NCBI RefSeq assembly: GCF_013694105.1
Contig: NZ_JACEFG010000002.1
Span: forward strand, 248,001-312,000
Length of the DNA: 64,000 nt
Direction of reading: 5' to 3'
DNA from: Halobacillus locisalis
Lineage (GTDB): Bacteria; Bacillota; Bacilli; Bacillales; Halobacillaceae
This document shows positions 27,368 to 35,085 of the stretch, piece after piece. Made by a program: the position numbers and the translations under genes. How positions within the stretch are numbered: the stretch's first letter is position 1; each line of letters opens with the position of its first letter. A model generated the notes under the pieces. It did not search any database. It saw only the letters and a program-made list of their open reading frames with translations, and had not been told where the DNA came from.

Positions 27368-29812
27368 ATGGTAGTGTTCAGTGACAAAAAGGATTTTCAG
27401 GAAGCATTTAAGAAAAAGTTGAAAACCCAGTTCGGGAAAACAGTGGATACCGCAACAGAGTACGATGCTTACCGTACGTTAGGTGCGCTTGTCCAAGATC
27501 ATGTTAATGAGAACTGGCTGAAGACTAGACAAGAGTACCAGGCCAAGAAAGCGAAGCAAGTCTACTATTTCTCTATGGAATTCTTAATGGGTCGTTTATT
27601 GGGCAACAATCTCTTAAATATGCAACTGCTGTCTCTTGTTGATGAAGGGTTAGAAGAGTTGGGGCTGTCTTTATCGGCTTTGGAAGAGAAGGAGAAGGAC
27701 GCAGGTCTTGGTAACGGAGGTCTCGGTCGTTTAGCTGCTTGTTTCTTAGATTCTTTGGCATCCTTGCAGTTAGCTGGGCATGGCTATGGTATGAGGTATA
27801 AATACGGAATGTTCGACCAGCAAATCATTGATGGTAAGCAAGTCGAATTACCGGACGACTGGTTGTCGCAACAATTCATATGGGAAGTCCGTCGGCCAGA
27901 GGAAGCGCTCGAAGTTCGTTTTGGTGGGCACATATCCGCTACAGAAAATGATAATGGAGATCTGACGTTCAACTACTATGGATATGAACAAATCCAGGCC
28001 GTGCCTTATGATGTCCCTGTCGTCGGCTATAACAATGATACGGTAAATACGCTGCGCTTATGGTCAGCGGAACCGACGGTCGATGATACCCTCACGAAGG
28101 CGGAAGTGGAAAGTCATTACGGTCACTTCCTTGATCATAAGCGGTCACTCGAGGCTATATCTGAATTTTTATACCCGGATGATTCGAATGAAGAAGGGAA
28201 GAGACTCAGGCTTAAACAAGAGTACTTCTTGGTATCCGCGGGAGTTCAATCGGTCATTCGTTCTTTCGAAGAGTTGAATCTGCCTTGGTCTCAGTTCTCA
28301 GATCAAGTCGCCATGCATATCAATGACACCCACCCCGCTCTTATTATTCCAGAATTGATGAGGATTCTCATGGATGATAAAGGGCTCGGTTGGGAAGAGG
28401 CATGGGAGATTACCCAATCATCGGTTTCGTACACAAACCATACGACGCTCGTGGAGGCTCTGGAGTCTTGGCCAGTTGATATGGTCCGGAACTTACTTCC
28501 TCGTGTCTTCATGATTATCGATGAGATCAATGAGCGTTTCTGCCAATCCTTATGGAAAGCTTACCCTGGTGAGTTTGACAGGATTGCGGACCTTGCCATC
28601 GTCGCAGATGGGCAAGTGAAGATGGCTCACTTATCTATCGTAGGGAGTCACAGTGTAAATGGAGTGGCGAAACTTCATACGGAAATTTTGAAAAAGAGGG
28701 AAATGAAACGTTTCTATGATACATTTCCAGAGCGTTTCAACAATAAAACGAACGGGATTACACACCGTCGCTGGTTGCTTCATGCAAACCCTTCTCTCAC
28801 TTCAGCTATCACCGAGGCGATCGGCTCTGATTGGAAAGAAGATCCGAAGCAGTTGCAGCGCTTGATGGAAAAGAAAGATGACCTCGCCTTTTTGGATCAG
28901 CTGCATGACATTAAGCAGGAGAATAAACGGAACTTCGCTGATTGGGTGTACCAAACACAAAACATCGTGGTCGATCCGAACTCTATTTTTGACGTCCAGA
29001 TCAAACGTCTGCACGGCTACAAACGTCAATTGCTCAACGCTCTTCATATTATGCATTTATACAATGAATTAAAGTCTGACCCGACGTTAGAGATTGTGCC
29101 AAGGACGTTCTTCTTCGGAGCCAAAGCAGCATCTGGATATCACTTTGCGAAGAAAGTCATTCAATTGATCAACCGGATCGCTCATGTCATCAATAAAGAT
29201 CCTGAAGTGAACGATAAGATCAAAGTCGTATTCCTACCGAACTATTCTGTATCTGTCGCTGAGAAAATCATTCCGGCGACTAATGTGAGTGAACAAATAT
29301 CAACAGCGAGTAAAGAGGCGTCAGGAACGGGAAATATGAAATTCATGATGAACGGCGCTTTGACGGTCGGAACGATGGACGGGGCTAATGTTGAGATCCA
29401 TGACTTCGTCGGCGACGATCATATCTATACGTTCGGATTAAGTTCAGAAGAAGTGCTTGAGTATTACCGCAGCGGCGGCTACTCCTCAAGAGAACTGTAC
29501 GAACAGGATGACCGGATTCGTCATACGCTTGATCAATTGATTCATTACAGCCCGTTTTCAAAAGGTGAAACCGACTTCCAAGACATTTACGATGCCTTAG
29601 TGACGCATAATGATGAATACTTTGTCTTAAAAGATTTTGCTGATTATATTCTTGCTCAGAAGAAAGTGAGTCAAGACTATCAGCGAACGCGCCAATGGAA
29701 CTTGAAGAGCTTAGTGAATATAGCCCAGTCAGGTGCCTTCTCGAGTGATCGGACAATCCAAGAGTACGCCCGCGATATCTGGCAAATCGATCGTGTTCAA
29801 TCGTTAAAGTGA
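27368..29812 (+). CDS. glgP: Glycogen phosphorylase
   Basis: This 814-residue GT35 enzyme releases glucose-1-phosphate from the non-reducing ends of glycogen. The PLP-binding region EASGTGNMKFMMNGALTVGT, with its Schiff-base lysine, is intact. So are the N-terminal active-site stretches MEFLMGRLLGNNL and GLGNGGLGRLAACFLDSLA. No allosteric N-terminal extension is present, as in other Bacillus enzymes. A good ribosome binding site (TAGGAGGA) precedes the ATG. Encoding synthesis and breakdown in one operon means flux is set by enzyme regulation and substrate rather than separate transcription. Confidence 0.97.
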   Translation: MVVFSDKKDFQEAFKKKLKTQFGKTVDTATEYDAYRTLGALVQDHVNENWLKTRQEYQAKKAKQVYYFSMEFLMGRLLGNNLLNMQLLSLVDEGLEELGLSLSALEEKEKDAGLGNGGLGRLAACFLDSLASLQLAGHGYGMRYKYGMFDQQIIDGKQVELPDDWLSQQFIWEVRRPEEALEVRFGGHISATENDNGDLTFNYYGYEQIQAVPYDVPVVGYNNDTVNTLRLWSAEPTVDDTLTKAEVESHYGHFLDHKRSLEAISEFLYPDDSNEEGKRLRLKQEYFLVSAGVQSVIRSFEELNLPWSQFSDQVAMHINDTHPALIIPELMRILMDDKGLGWEEAWEITQSSVSYTNHTTLVEALESWPVDMVRNLLPRVFMIIDEINERFCQSLWKAYPGEFDRIADLAIVADGQVKMAHLSIVGSHSVNGVAKLHTEILKKREMKRFYDTFPERFNNKTNGITHRRWLLHANPSLTSAITEAIGSDWKEDPKQLQRLMEKKDDLAFLDQLHDIKQENKRNFADWVYQTQNIVVDPNSIFDVQIKRLHGYKRQLLNALHIMHLYNELKSDPTLEIVPRTFFFGAKAASGYHFAKKVIQLINRIAHVINKDPEVNDKIKVVFLPNYSVSVAEKIIPATNVSEQISTASKEASGTGNMKFMMNGALTVGTMDGANVEIHDFVGDDHIYTFGLSSEEVLEYYRSGGYSSRELYEQDDRIRHTLDQLIHYSPFSKGETDFQDIYDALVTHNDEYFVLKDFADYILAQKKVSQDYQRTRQWNLKSLVNIAQSGAFSSDRTIQEYARDIWQIDRVQSLK

Positions 29813-29831
29813 TGGTTTAGGGGGCCGTTTT

Positions 29832-31751
29832 GTGAAACAAAAAGATATGTATCACCATAGCTTTGAGGAAGCGTACAGGGAGCCTTTCGGTGCTGCACCG
29901 AGGGGTTCCTCCGTTTCCTTAACCATTGATATCCACACTCATTTTGATGTTTCGTATGTGATTTTGCATTATATTCTTGATCGAAAAGACGAAGGAAAGA
30001 TAAAAGAAATGGACCTGTATAGTGAAGAGCATCACTACAATTCATTTGAAACTACCGTGCAAATGCCGGAGGATCCACAACTCGTCTGGTATTACTTTGA
30101 AGTCGTGTTGCACGATCGCACGCTTTTCTATGGTCGTCATAATATTTTTGAAAGTGGAGAAGGGCGTGTGTATGATCACATTCCTCCATCCTGGCAAATT
30201 ACCGTCTATGATCCTCAATACGAAACCCCGGATTGGTGGAAAAATGCGACGATGTATCAAATCTTCCCTGACCGTTTTTATAGTGCTGGAGAAGTGGACC
30301 CTGCAAAAGCACCTAAAACGAGCCTCATCCATGCGCATTGGGAGAATGACCCCGTATATATTCGTAATGAACGAGGCGAAGTCATTCGGTGGGACTTCTT
30401 CGGTGGAAATTTGAAAGGTATCATAGAGAAGCTCGACTATATTGCATCCTTAGGGGTCTCCGTAATCTATTTGAATCCGATTTTTGAAGCGGAGAGCAAT
30501 CATAGATATGATACCGGTGACTACCATTCGATCGATTCATTGCTTGGGACGAAGGAAGATTTCGAGTACTTAATTCAGGAAGCCAAGAAGAAAAATATCG
30601 AAATCATGTTAGATGGAGTGTTCAGCCATACGGGCAGCAATAGCATCTACTTCAATCGTGAAGGTGAATATGATTCACTTGGTGCTTATCAATCCAAGGA
30701 CTCTCCTTACTATCCTTGGTATTCATTTCATCATTATCCCGACGAATACAACGCTTGGTGGGGTGTCGGCACGCTGCCAACCTTGAATAAAGAGAATAAA
30801 GATTACCAGGACTTCCTGATTCACAAGGATGATAGTGTGATACAAGCGTGGCAGAAATCAGGAATGAATCATTGGCGTCTGGACGTTGCGGATGAATTGA
30901 GCGATGACTTGATCCGTCAAATCTATCAGCAACTGAAGAAGAAGGATGAAGATAGTGTATTACTAGGTGAAGTGTGGGAAGATGCCTCGAATAAGACGGC
31001 CTACGGTTATCGTAGGGATTACTTCCTAGGCGGGGTTCTGGACTCTGTCATGAACTATCCATTACGTCGTGTCATGCTTGATTTTATGAAGGGTGAACTC
31101 GATGCAACGTCTGTCCATAAACGATTGACGACACTTTGTGAGCACTATCCTAAGGAATACTTTTATGCTCTGATGAATATGCTGTCCAGTCATGATGTGG
31201 AGAGGATTTACACCATGTTAGAAGGGTATCTCCCTGATGAATGGACTGAAGAAAAAAGGAACGAATTAGTAACGAGGCAAGTGAAAGCATTGAGTTTATG
31301 GTTATATGCTTTTCCAGGTGTCCCATCTCTTTATTATGGAGATGAGGCAGGCCTCGACGGTGGGGCGGATCCGGATAACCGTAAGCCATACCCATGGGGA
31401 AGAGAAAATGAAGAGCTACTCTCCTGGTATAAGCAAATAGGGGAATGGCGCAATTCTCATGTGGTATTACGAACAGGCCACTGGCAGTCGTATGATGTGA
31501 ATGAAGACGTCTACGGTTTCGAAAGGTGGATTAAGAACGGGGTAGATGCCTTTGGAAAACCAGCGAGCGATGAACGCGTGCTGTTTCTCTTTAATCGCAA
31601 TCCTGACAAGAAACATAAAGTCACGGTAGCTGTAGAAAAAGGAAAATGGCAGCATCTCGAGAATAAAAAACGGATTTTCAGGGCGCGTCAAGGTGAACTC
31701 AAACTAGAACTAGAGCCGAATGAAAGTTTTCTATTACGATTCATGCAATAA
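29832..31751 (+). CDS. GH13 alpha-glucan hydrolase (neopullulanase/cyclomaltodextrinase/alpha-glycosidase type)
   Basis: This 639-residue GH13 enzyme has an N-terminal beta-sandwich (about 1-130) followed by the (beta/alpha)8 barrel and a C-terminal beta domain. The barrel carries the catalytic Asp351 (HWRLDVADE), Glu380 (LLGEVWED) and Asp455 (LSSHDVERI). The MPDRF-like QIFPDRFYSAG motif is typical of the neopullulanase subfamily. No signal peptide is present, so it acts inside the cell, probably trimming limit dextrins or branched maltodextrins left by the phosphorylase. The start is GTG after AGGGGG. It follows glgP by 19 bp, so it extends the classic five-gene operon. Confidence 0.9.
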   Translation: MKQKDMYHHSFEEAYREPFGAAPRGSSVSLTIDIHTHFDVSYVILHYILDRKDEGKIKEMDLYSEEHHYNSFETTVQMPEDPQLVWYYFEVVLHDRTLFYGRHNIFESGEGRVYDHIPPSWQITVYDPQYETPDWWKNATMYQIFPDRFYSAGEVDPAKAPKTSLIHAHWENDPVYIRNERGEVIRWDFFGGNLKGIIEKLDYIASLGVSVIYLNPIFEAESNHRYDTGDYHSIDSLLGTKEDFEYLIQEAKKKNIEIMLDGVFSHTGSNSIYFNREGEYDSLGAYQSKDSPYYPWYSFHHYPDEYNAWWGVGTLPTLNKENKDYQDFLIHKDDSVIQAWQKSGMNHWRLDVADELSDDLIRQIYQQLKKKDEDSVLLGEVWEDASNKTAYGYRRDYFLGGVLDSVMNYPLRRVMLDFMKGELDATSVHKRLTTLCEHYPKEYFYALMNMLSSHDVERIYTMLEGYLPDEWTEEKRNELVTRQVKALSLWLYAFPGVPSLYYGDEAGLDGGADPDNRKPYPWGRENEELLSWYKQIGEWRNSHVVLRTGHWQSYDVNEDVYGFERWIKNGVDAFGKPASDERVLFLFNRNPDKKHKVTVAVEKGKWQHLENKKRIFRARQGELKLELEPNESFLLRFMQ

Positions 31752-31765
31752 AAGGAGGCTGACCT

Positions 31766-32140
31766 ATGGGCTTTTTAGATGGATTGATGGGCAATGCCAG
31801 TGAAGTGGATGTACAAAAGCTAGAAAAAGAGATCGGTGATTTATTGGTGGATGGAGAAGAAATTGAAAGTGGCTACAAAGTATTGAGAGATTCCTTCATC
31901 TTCACGAACAAACGCTTGTTGCTCGTTGATAAACAAGGGATGACGGGTAAAAAGGTGGAGTATCACTCGATTCCATATAAAAGCATCACCCATTTCAGCG
32001 TGGAAACCGCAGGAAGCTTCGATATGGATTCAGAATTGAAGATTTGGTTATCAGGAACCAACGAACCAATCGGCAAGCTTTTCAAGAAAGACAGTCCGAT
32101 TGAAGAAGTGCAGACAACGTTAGCCACTTATGTTCTGTAA
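31766..32140 (+). CDS. Bacterial PH-domain protein, last gene of the glycogen operon
   Basis: This 124-residue soluble protein is a bacterial pleckstrin-homology (bPH_1-type) domain. The pattern SGYKVLRDSFIFTNKRLLLVD, then YHSIPYKSITHFSVETAG, then ELKIWLSG is that of the YvbH/bPH family. Such domains form ring-like oligomers and have no established ligand. The gene follows the GH13 gene by 14 bp with AAAGGAGG before its ATG, so it is in the glycogen transcript. Any role in glycogen granule structure would be pure inference. Confidence 0.82.
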   Translation: MGFLDGLMGNASEVDVQKLEKEIGDLLVDGEEIESGYKVLRDSFIFTNKRLLLVDKQGMTGKKVEYHSIPYKSITHFSVETAGSFDMDSELKIWLSGTNEPIGKLFKKDSPIEEVQTTLATYVL

Positions 32141-32143
32141 AAG

Positions 32144-32159
32144 TGTTTCACGTGAAACA
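32144..32159. promoter_or_regulatory. parS centromere site (ParB/Spo0J binding)
   Basis: TGTTTCACGTGAAACA is a perfect 16 bp palindrome. It matches the bacterial parS consensus TGTTNCACGTGAAACA at every position. It lies four bases after the stop of the PH-domain gene. Spo0J/ParB loads at such sites, which in Bacillus lie mainly in the origin-proximal part of the chromosome. Confidence 0.88.
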
Positions 32160-32202
32160 AAAGAGTCGGACAAATGTTAAGCTGAAAGAATTAGTGAATA
32201 TT

Positions 32203-32238
32203 ACCTCCTCCTGGGATTTCCTTGGGGGAGGTTGTTTG
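32203..32238 (+). terminator. Terminator of the glycogen operon
   Basis: ACCTCCTCC and GGGGGAGGT pair with one mismatch around a 12-nt loop and are followed by TGTTTG. The T run is weak. Confidence 0.6.
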
Positions 32239-32280
32239 CTATAACTTGAATTCTCCTCTATTTTCATCCAGAATCAATAG

Positions 32281-32294
32281 TGAAAGCGTTATCA
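32281..32294 (+). promoter_or_regulatory. cre (CcpA site) at the sigL ribosome binding site
   Basis: TGAAAGCGTTATCA fits the B. subtilis cre consensus TGWAANCGNTNWCA at every position. It ends three bases before the ribosome binding site AGGAGGG (32297-32303). CcpA repression of sigL by a transcription roadblock is known in B. subtilis, and this position, downstream of any promoter, fits that mechanism. Confidence 0.78.
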
Positions 32295-32309
32295 CCAGGA
32301 GGGCACATT

Positions 32310-33605
32310 ATGAAGCTTGAATTGTCTCAAAAACAAACAATGAATGTTATGATGACCACCGAAATGCGGCAAGCCATATCGTTGCTGCAGTACTCGGCTC
32401 TTGACTTACATGCGTATGTTCAAGAAGTGGCTTTAGAAAATCCCCTATTACAAGTTGAAGAACCTCCCTTTCATGGAGGCTATTTTAATACGCTGGAAGC
32501 TGATCCCGCGGAATTTTGGCAGGAAAGAGAAAAGCCATGGCGGGACATGTTGACGGAGGAAGTGCTTTGGATGATTCAAAGCACTCAAATGAAAAACGTC
32601 ATGCACGATATCATTCTCAACTTGAATGATCGTGGGTATTTACCGGTAGCTGTTGACGAGATTGTTCATCGGAACGGTACATCCAGGAAGGTTGTAGAAG
32701 ATGCAATTGAGCAGCTGAAACAATTTGAGGGACGCGGGTTTGGCTGTGCAACTGTTCAGGAATATTTATTGCAACAAGTTGCGAGACAATCCTCCCCCTC
32801 CCTTCGTATCTATACGATGATTCAGCATCATTATCAATCTGTGCTAGAGCGGGATCGGGATGCGTTACATAAGAATGCAAAGATGAGTTATGAAGAAATA
32901 GACCGTGTTTACCATTGGCTGCAATCGATTACTCCTTATCCTTCTTTCGGTTATGAGAAAGAGAAAGTGGCATACGTTGTTCCTGAATTAACCGTAAAAA
33001 AACAGCAAGACACTTGGAAGATTTCATCTATAGACAATTTGCTTCCCTCTATTGAGATGGACGTATCACTGATGACTTCAACGGACGATGAGGAAGCAAA
33101 TAATTATCTCAGTCGATGCCATAACCAAGCGTTATGGCTATTGAGGAGTCTGGAAAAGAGGAAAGCGACGATTGTGCGGATTACGGAGGCAATTGTCAGG
33201 AGGCAGGTTGATTTTTTGGAGAATGGATACTTGAAGCCGATGACGTTACGAGAGCTTGCAGAAGATATAGGGGTTCATGAGTCGACGGTCAGCCGTGCCA
33301 TCGCTAATAAATCGATTCAGACACCGAGGGGTACGATAGACCTGAAATCCTTTTTCACAAGTAAATTAAAAAAAGAGTCTGGTGATGATGTATCGAGTAG
33401 CTATGTAAAAGCCGCGATTCGATTGTTGGTTGAAGATGAGGTGAGGGGACAGCCGCTTTCTGATCAAAAGATTGCCAATCGACTAAATGAACATCAGCGT
33501 ATTTCTATTTCGAGAAGAACCGTAGCGAAATATAGAGAATCTATAAATATTCCGTCTTCGTCAAAACGTAAGAAACTAGCTTTTCAGCCTGCCTTTACTA
33601 TGTAA
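32310..33605 (+). CDS. sigL: RNA polymerase sigma-54 factor
   Basis: This sigma-54 (RpoN/SigL) protein has 431 residues. The start is the ATG at 32310 after AGGAGGG; the frame extends back to 32280 but that part holds the cre. Region I is Gln/Leu-rich (LSQKQTMNVMMTTEMRQAI). A core-binding domain follows, then the helix-turn-helix (TLRELAEDIGVHESTVSRAI) and the C-terminal RpoN box SRRTVAKYRE, which reads the -24 promoter element. In Bacillus it serves genes for amino acid, fructan and acetoin use. No sigma-54 activator gene is nearby. Confidence 0.95.
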   Translation: MKLELSQKQTMNVMMTTEMRQAISLLQYSALDLHAYVQEVALENPLLQVEEPPFHGGYFNTLEADPAEFWQEREKPWRDMLTEEVLWMIQSTQMKNVMHDIILNLNDRGYLPVAVDEIVHRNGTSRKVVEDAIEQLKQFEGRGFGCATVQEYLLQQVARQSSPSLRIYTMIQHHYQSVLERDRDALHKNAKMSYEEIDRVYHWLQSITPYPSFGYEKEKVAYVVPELTVKKQQDTWKISSIDNLLPSIEMDVSLMTSTDDEEANNYLSRCHNQALWLLRSLEKRKATIVRITEAIVRRQVDFLENGYLKPMTLRELAEDIGVHESTVSRAIANKSIQTPRGTIDLKSFFTSKLKKESGDDVSSSYVKAAIRLLVEDEVRGQPLSDQKIANRLNEHQRISISRRTVAKYRESINIPSSSKRKKLAFQPAFTM

Positions 33606-33725
33606 GAGATGACTAGATAAGGTATAAAATGCCTGTATAGGTCCACTTGGTTCAAATCTATGCTTAAGTCCTTCGAAAATCGGGGATAGATATATAGATA
33701 TAGCCCCTAAGGAGGACGGTCCGTC

Positions 33726-34562
33726 GTGAAAAAAATTGTAGATTATGCTAAAGAAGTTGTGGCTGAATTTCAAAAAGATAACATACCATTGCTTGGCGCT
33801 GCTCAAGCTTATTATTACTTACTCGCTATCGTACCGATGTTGATTTTGTTATTGTCCATTCTTCCGTATTTGAATATTGAAGCGGAATCAGCGATCAATG
33901 CCATCAGTCAGGTGATTCCGGATGATACCGCCGAGGTGTTCAGAGAGAATATCGTGAGCATCGTAGAGCAGCCCAAGGGTGGACTGCTCACTATCGGAAT
34001 CTTAGGTACGATATGGTCCGCATCGAACGGGATCAATGCGTTCATACAATCGGCAAACCTTGCCTATCACGTCGAAGAGACACGCTCATTTATCAAGGTA
34101 CGTTTATTATCGATTGTGCTGACGCTCGGCATGATTATAGCGATTGTAGTGGCCTTGGCACTCCCGGTATTCGGTGATGTGATCATTGACTTGATCAATA
34201 GAGCAGTCAACCTGCCATCCGAGACGGTTATTTTGTTCCAATTCCTTCGATGGATAATAAGCGTCCTTGTAATGGGAGCTATTCTTTTAGCTCTATACCG
34301 ATTTGCGCCGAATAAGAAGATTCCATTTAAACATATCCTGCCAGGTGCTTTATTGACCGCTGTGCTTTGGCAGTTGATTTCGTTAGCGTTCTCCTTTTAT
34401 ATTAGTAACTTCGGAAACTATTCAGCGACGTATGGAAGTTTAGGAGGCATCATTATTCTGATGCTTTGGTTCTTCCTGACAGGGATTATCCTTATGGTCG
34501 GAGCCGAGATCAACGTCGTCTATCACCGCCGGAATAATGACCATGAAAAAAAGATTGCTTAA
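33726..34562 (+). CDS. YihY/BrkB-family inner membrane protein
   Basis: This 278-residue protein has about six membrane segments and belongs to the YihY/virulence factor BrkB family, once called RNase BN in error. Family marks are AAQAYYYLLAIVPMLILLL, LGTIWSASNGINAF and the terminal LGGIIILMLWFFLTGIILMVGAEIN. The molecular function is not established. The start is a GTG ten bases after AAGGAGG. It has its own terminator and is not clearly in an operon with sigL. Confidence 0.88.
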   Translation: MKKIVDYAKEVVAEFQKDNIPLLGAAQAYYYLLAIVPMLILLLSILPYLNIEAESAINAISQVIPDDTAEVFRENIVSIVEQPKGGLLTIGILGTIWSASNGINAFIQSANLAYHVEETRSFIKVRLLSIVLTLGMIIAIVVALALPVFGDVIIDLINRAVNLPSETVILFQFLRWIISVLVMGAILLALYRFAPNKKIPFKHILPGALLTAVLWQLISLAFSFYISNFGNYSATYGSLGGIIILMLWFFLTGIILMVGAEINVVYHRRNNDHEKKIA

Positions 34563-34564
34563 CT

Positions 34565-34597
34565 AGAAACCTCCACCATTTAGGTGGAGGTTTTTTC
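34565..34597 (+). terminator. Terminator after the YihY gene (copy 1)
   Basis: AAACCTCCACC and GGTGGAGGTTT form a stem followed by a T run. A second, diverged copy lies at 34765-34797 on the far side of the inserted repeat. Confidence 0.92.
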
Positions 34598-34763
34598 AGT
34601 GTGTTTTGAAATCTGCTATCGGTTCTACCAAAATGAGAAGATCCGGTGGCGTGGAAACGACTCCCTTTCCGCAGGAGGCGGTGAGCTTCCTCGATCGCTA
34701 CGCGACCCGCGGTATTCTCACATGAACTAACAGAACCGTTCCACTAACTTCTTCAACAGACTG
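34597..34763 (-). repeat. Alpha-type element with internal deletion, terminator-flanked
   Basis: The 167 bp segment starts CAGTGTGTTTTG and ends CTTCTTCAACAGACTG, degenerate terminal inverted repeats shared with the element at 55465-55919. It holds one alpha arm (GTGGAAACGACTCCCTTTCC, GCGGTGAGCTTCCTCG). It then jumps at TCTCA to the distal end (CATGAACTAACAGAACCGTT), so the second arm and the beta half are missing. Confidence 0.8.
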
Positions 34764-34764
34764 T

Positions 34765-34797
34765 AGAAACCTCTACTATTACGGTGGAGGTTTTTTT
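34765..34797 (+). terminator. Terminator copy 2 (duplicate of 34565-34597)
   Basis: AGAAACCTCTACTATTACGG and GGTGGAGGTTTTTTT repeat the first terminator with a few substitutions that weaken one arm. Confidence 0.8.
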
Positions 34798-34888
34798 GTA
34801 TGTTCATTCATTTTATGCGTTTTTTATACATTGAAAGTTGTGGAAAGGGAAAGAAATCAAAAAAAATTTAAAAAACTCATCAGAAATT

Positions 34889-34903
34889 TGGTTGCGCTTA
34901 CAT
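34889..34903 (-). promoter_or_regulatory. Candidate cre upstream of gltA
   Basis: The minus strand reads ATGTAAGCGCAACCA, which satisfies WTGNAANCGNWNNCW at every position. It is about 110 bp upstream of the likely gltA promoter. Confidence 0.45.
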
Positions 34904-34964
34904 TATCTTAAACATAGCATTCCGGCTAAAATAATTTTCAGTTTTTTCGTAAAATTACCCTCTG

Positions 34965-35009
34965 TTCACGCTATTAGCGCGTGAATCCTCGTTTTTTTCG
35001 TGATATACT
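34965..35009 (+). promoter_or_regulatory. gltA promoter region with inverted repeat
   Basis: TTCACG (34965-34970) and CGTGAA (34980-34985) form an inverted repeat upstream of and touching the -35 area. A TATACT -10 lies at 35004-35009. The -35 is poor, which suits an activated promoter such as the GltC-dependent gltAB promoter of B. subtilis. The identity of the regulator is not shown by the sequence. Confidence 0.45.
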
Positions 35010-35085
35010 AGTAAAAAACTGAAAAGACGGAATCTTTTTATTTTTGTATGTGACCTTTAAGAACAGACTGCTAGGGGGAATGAAT

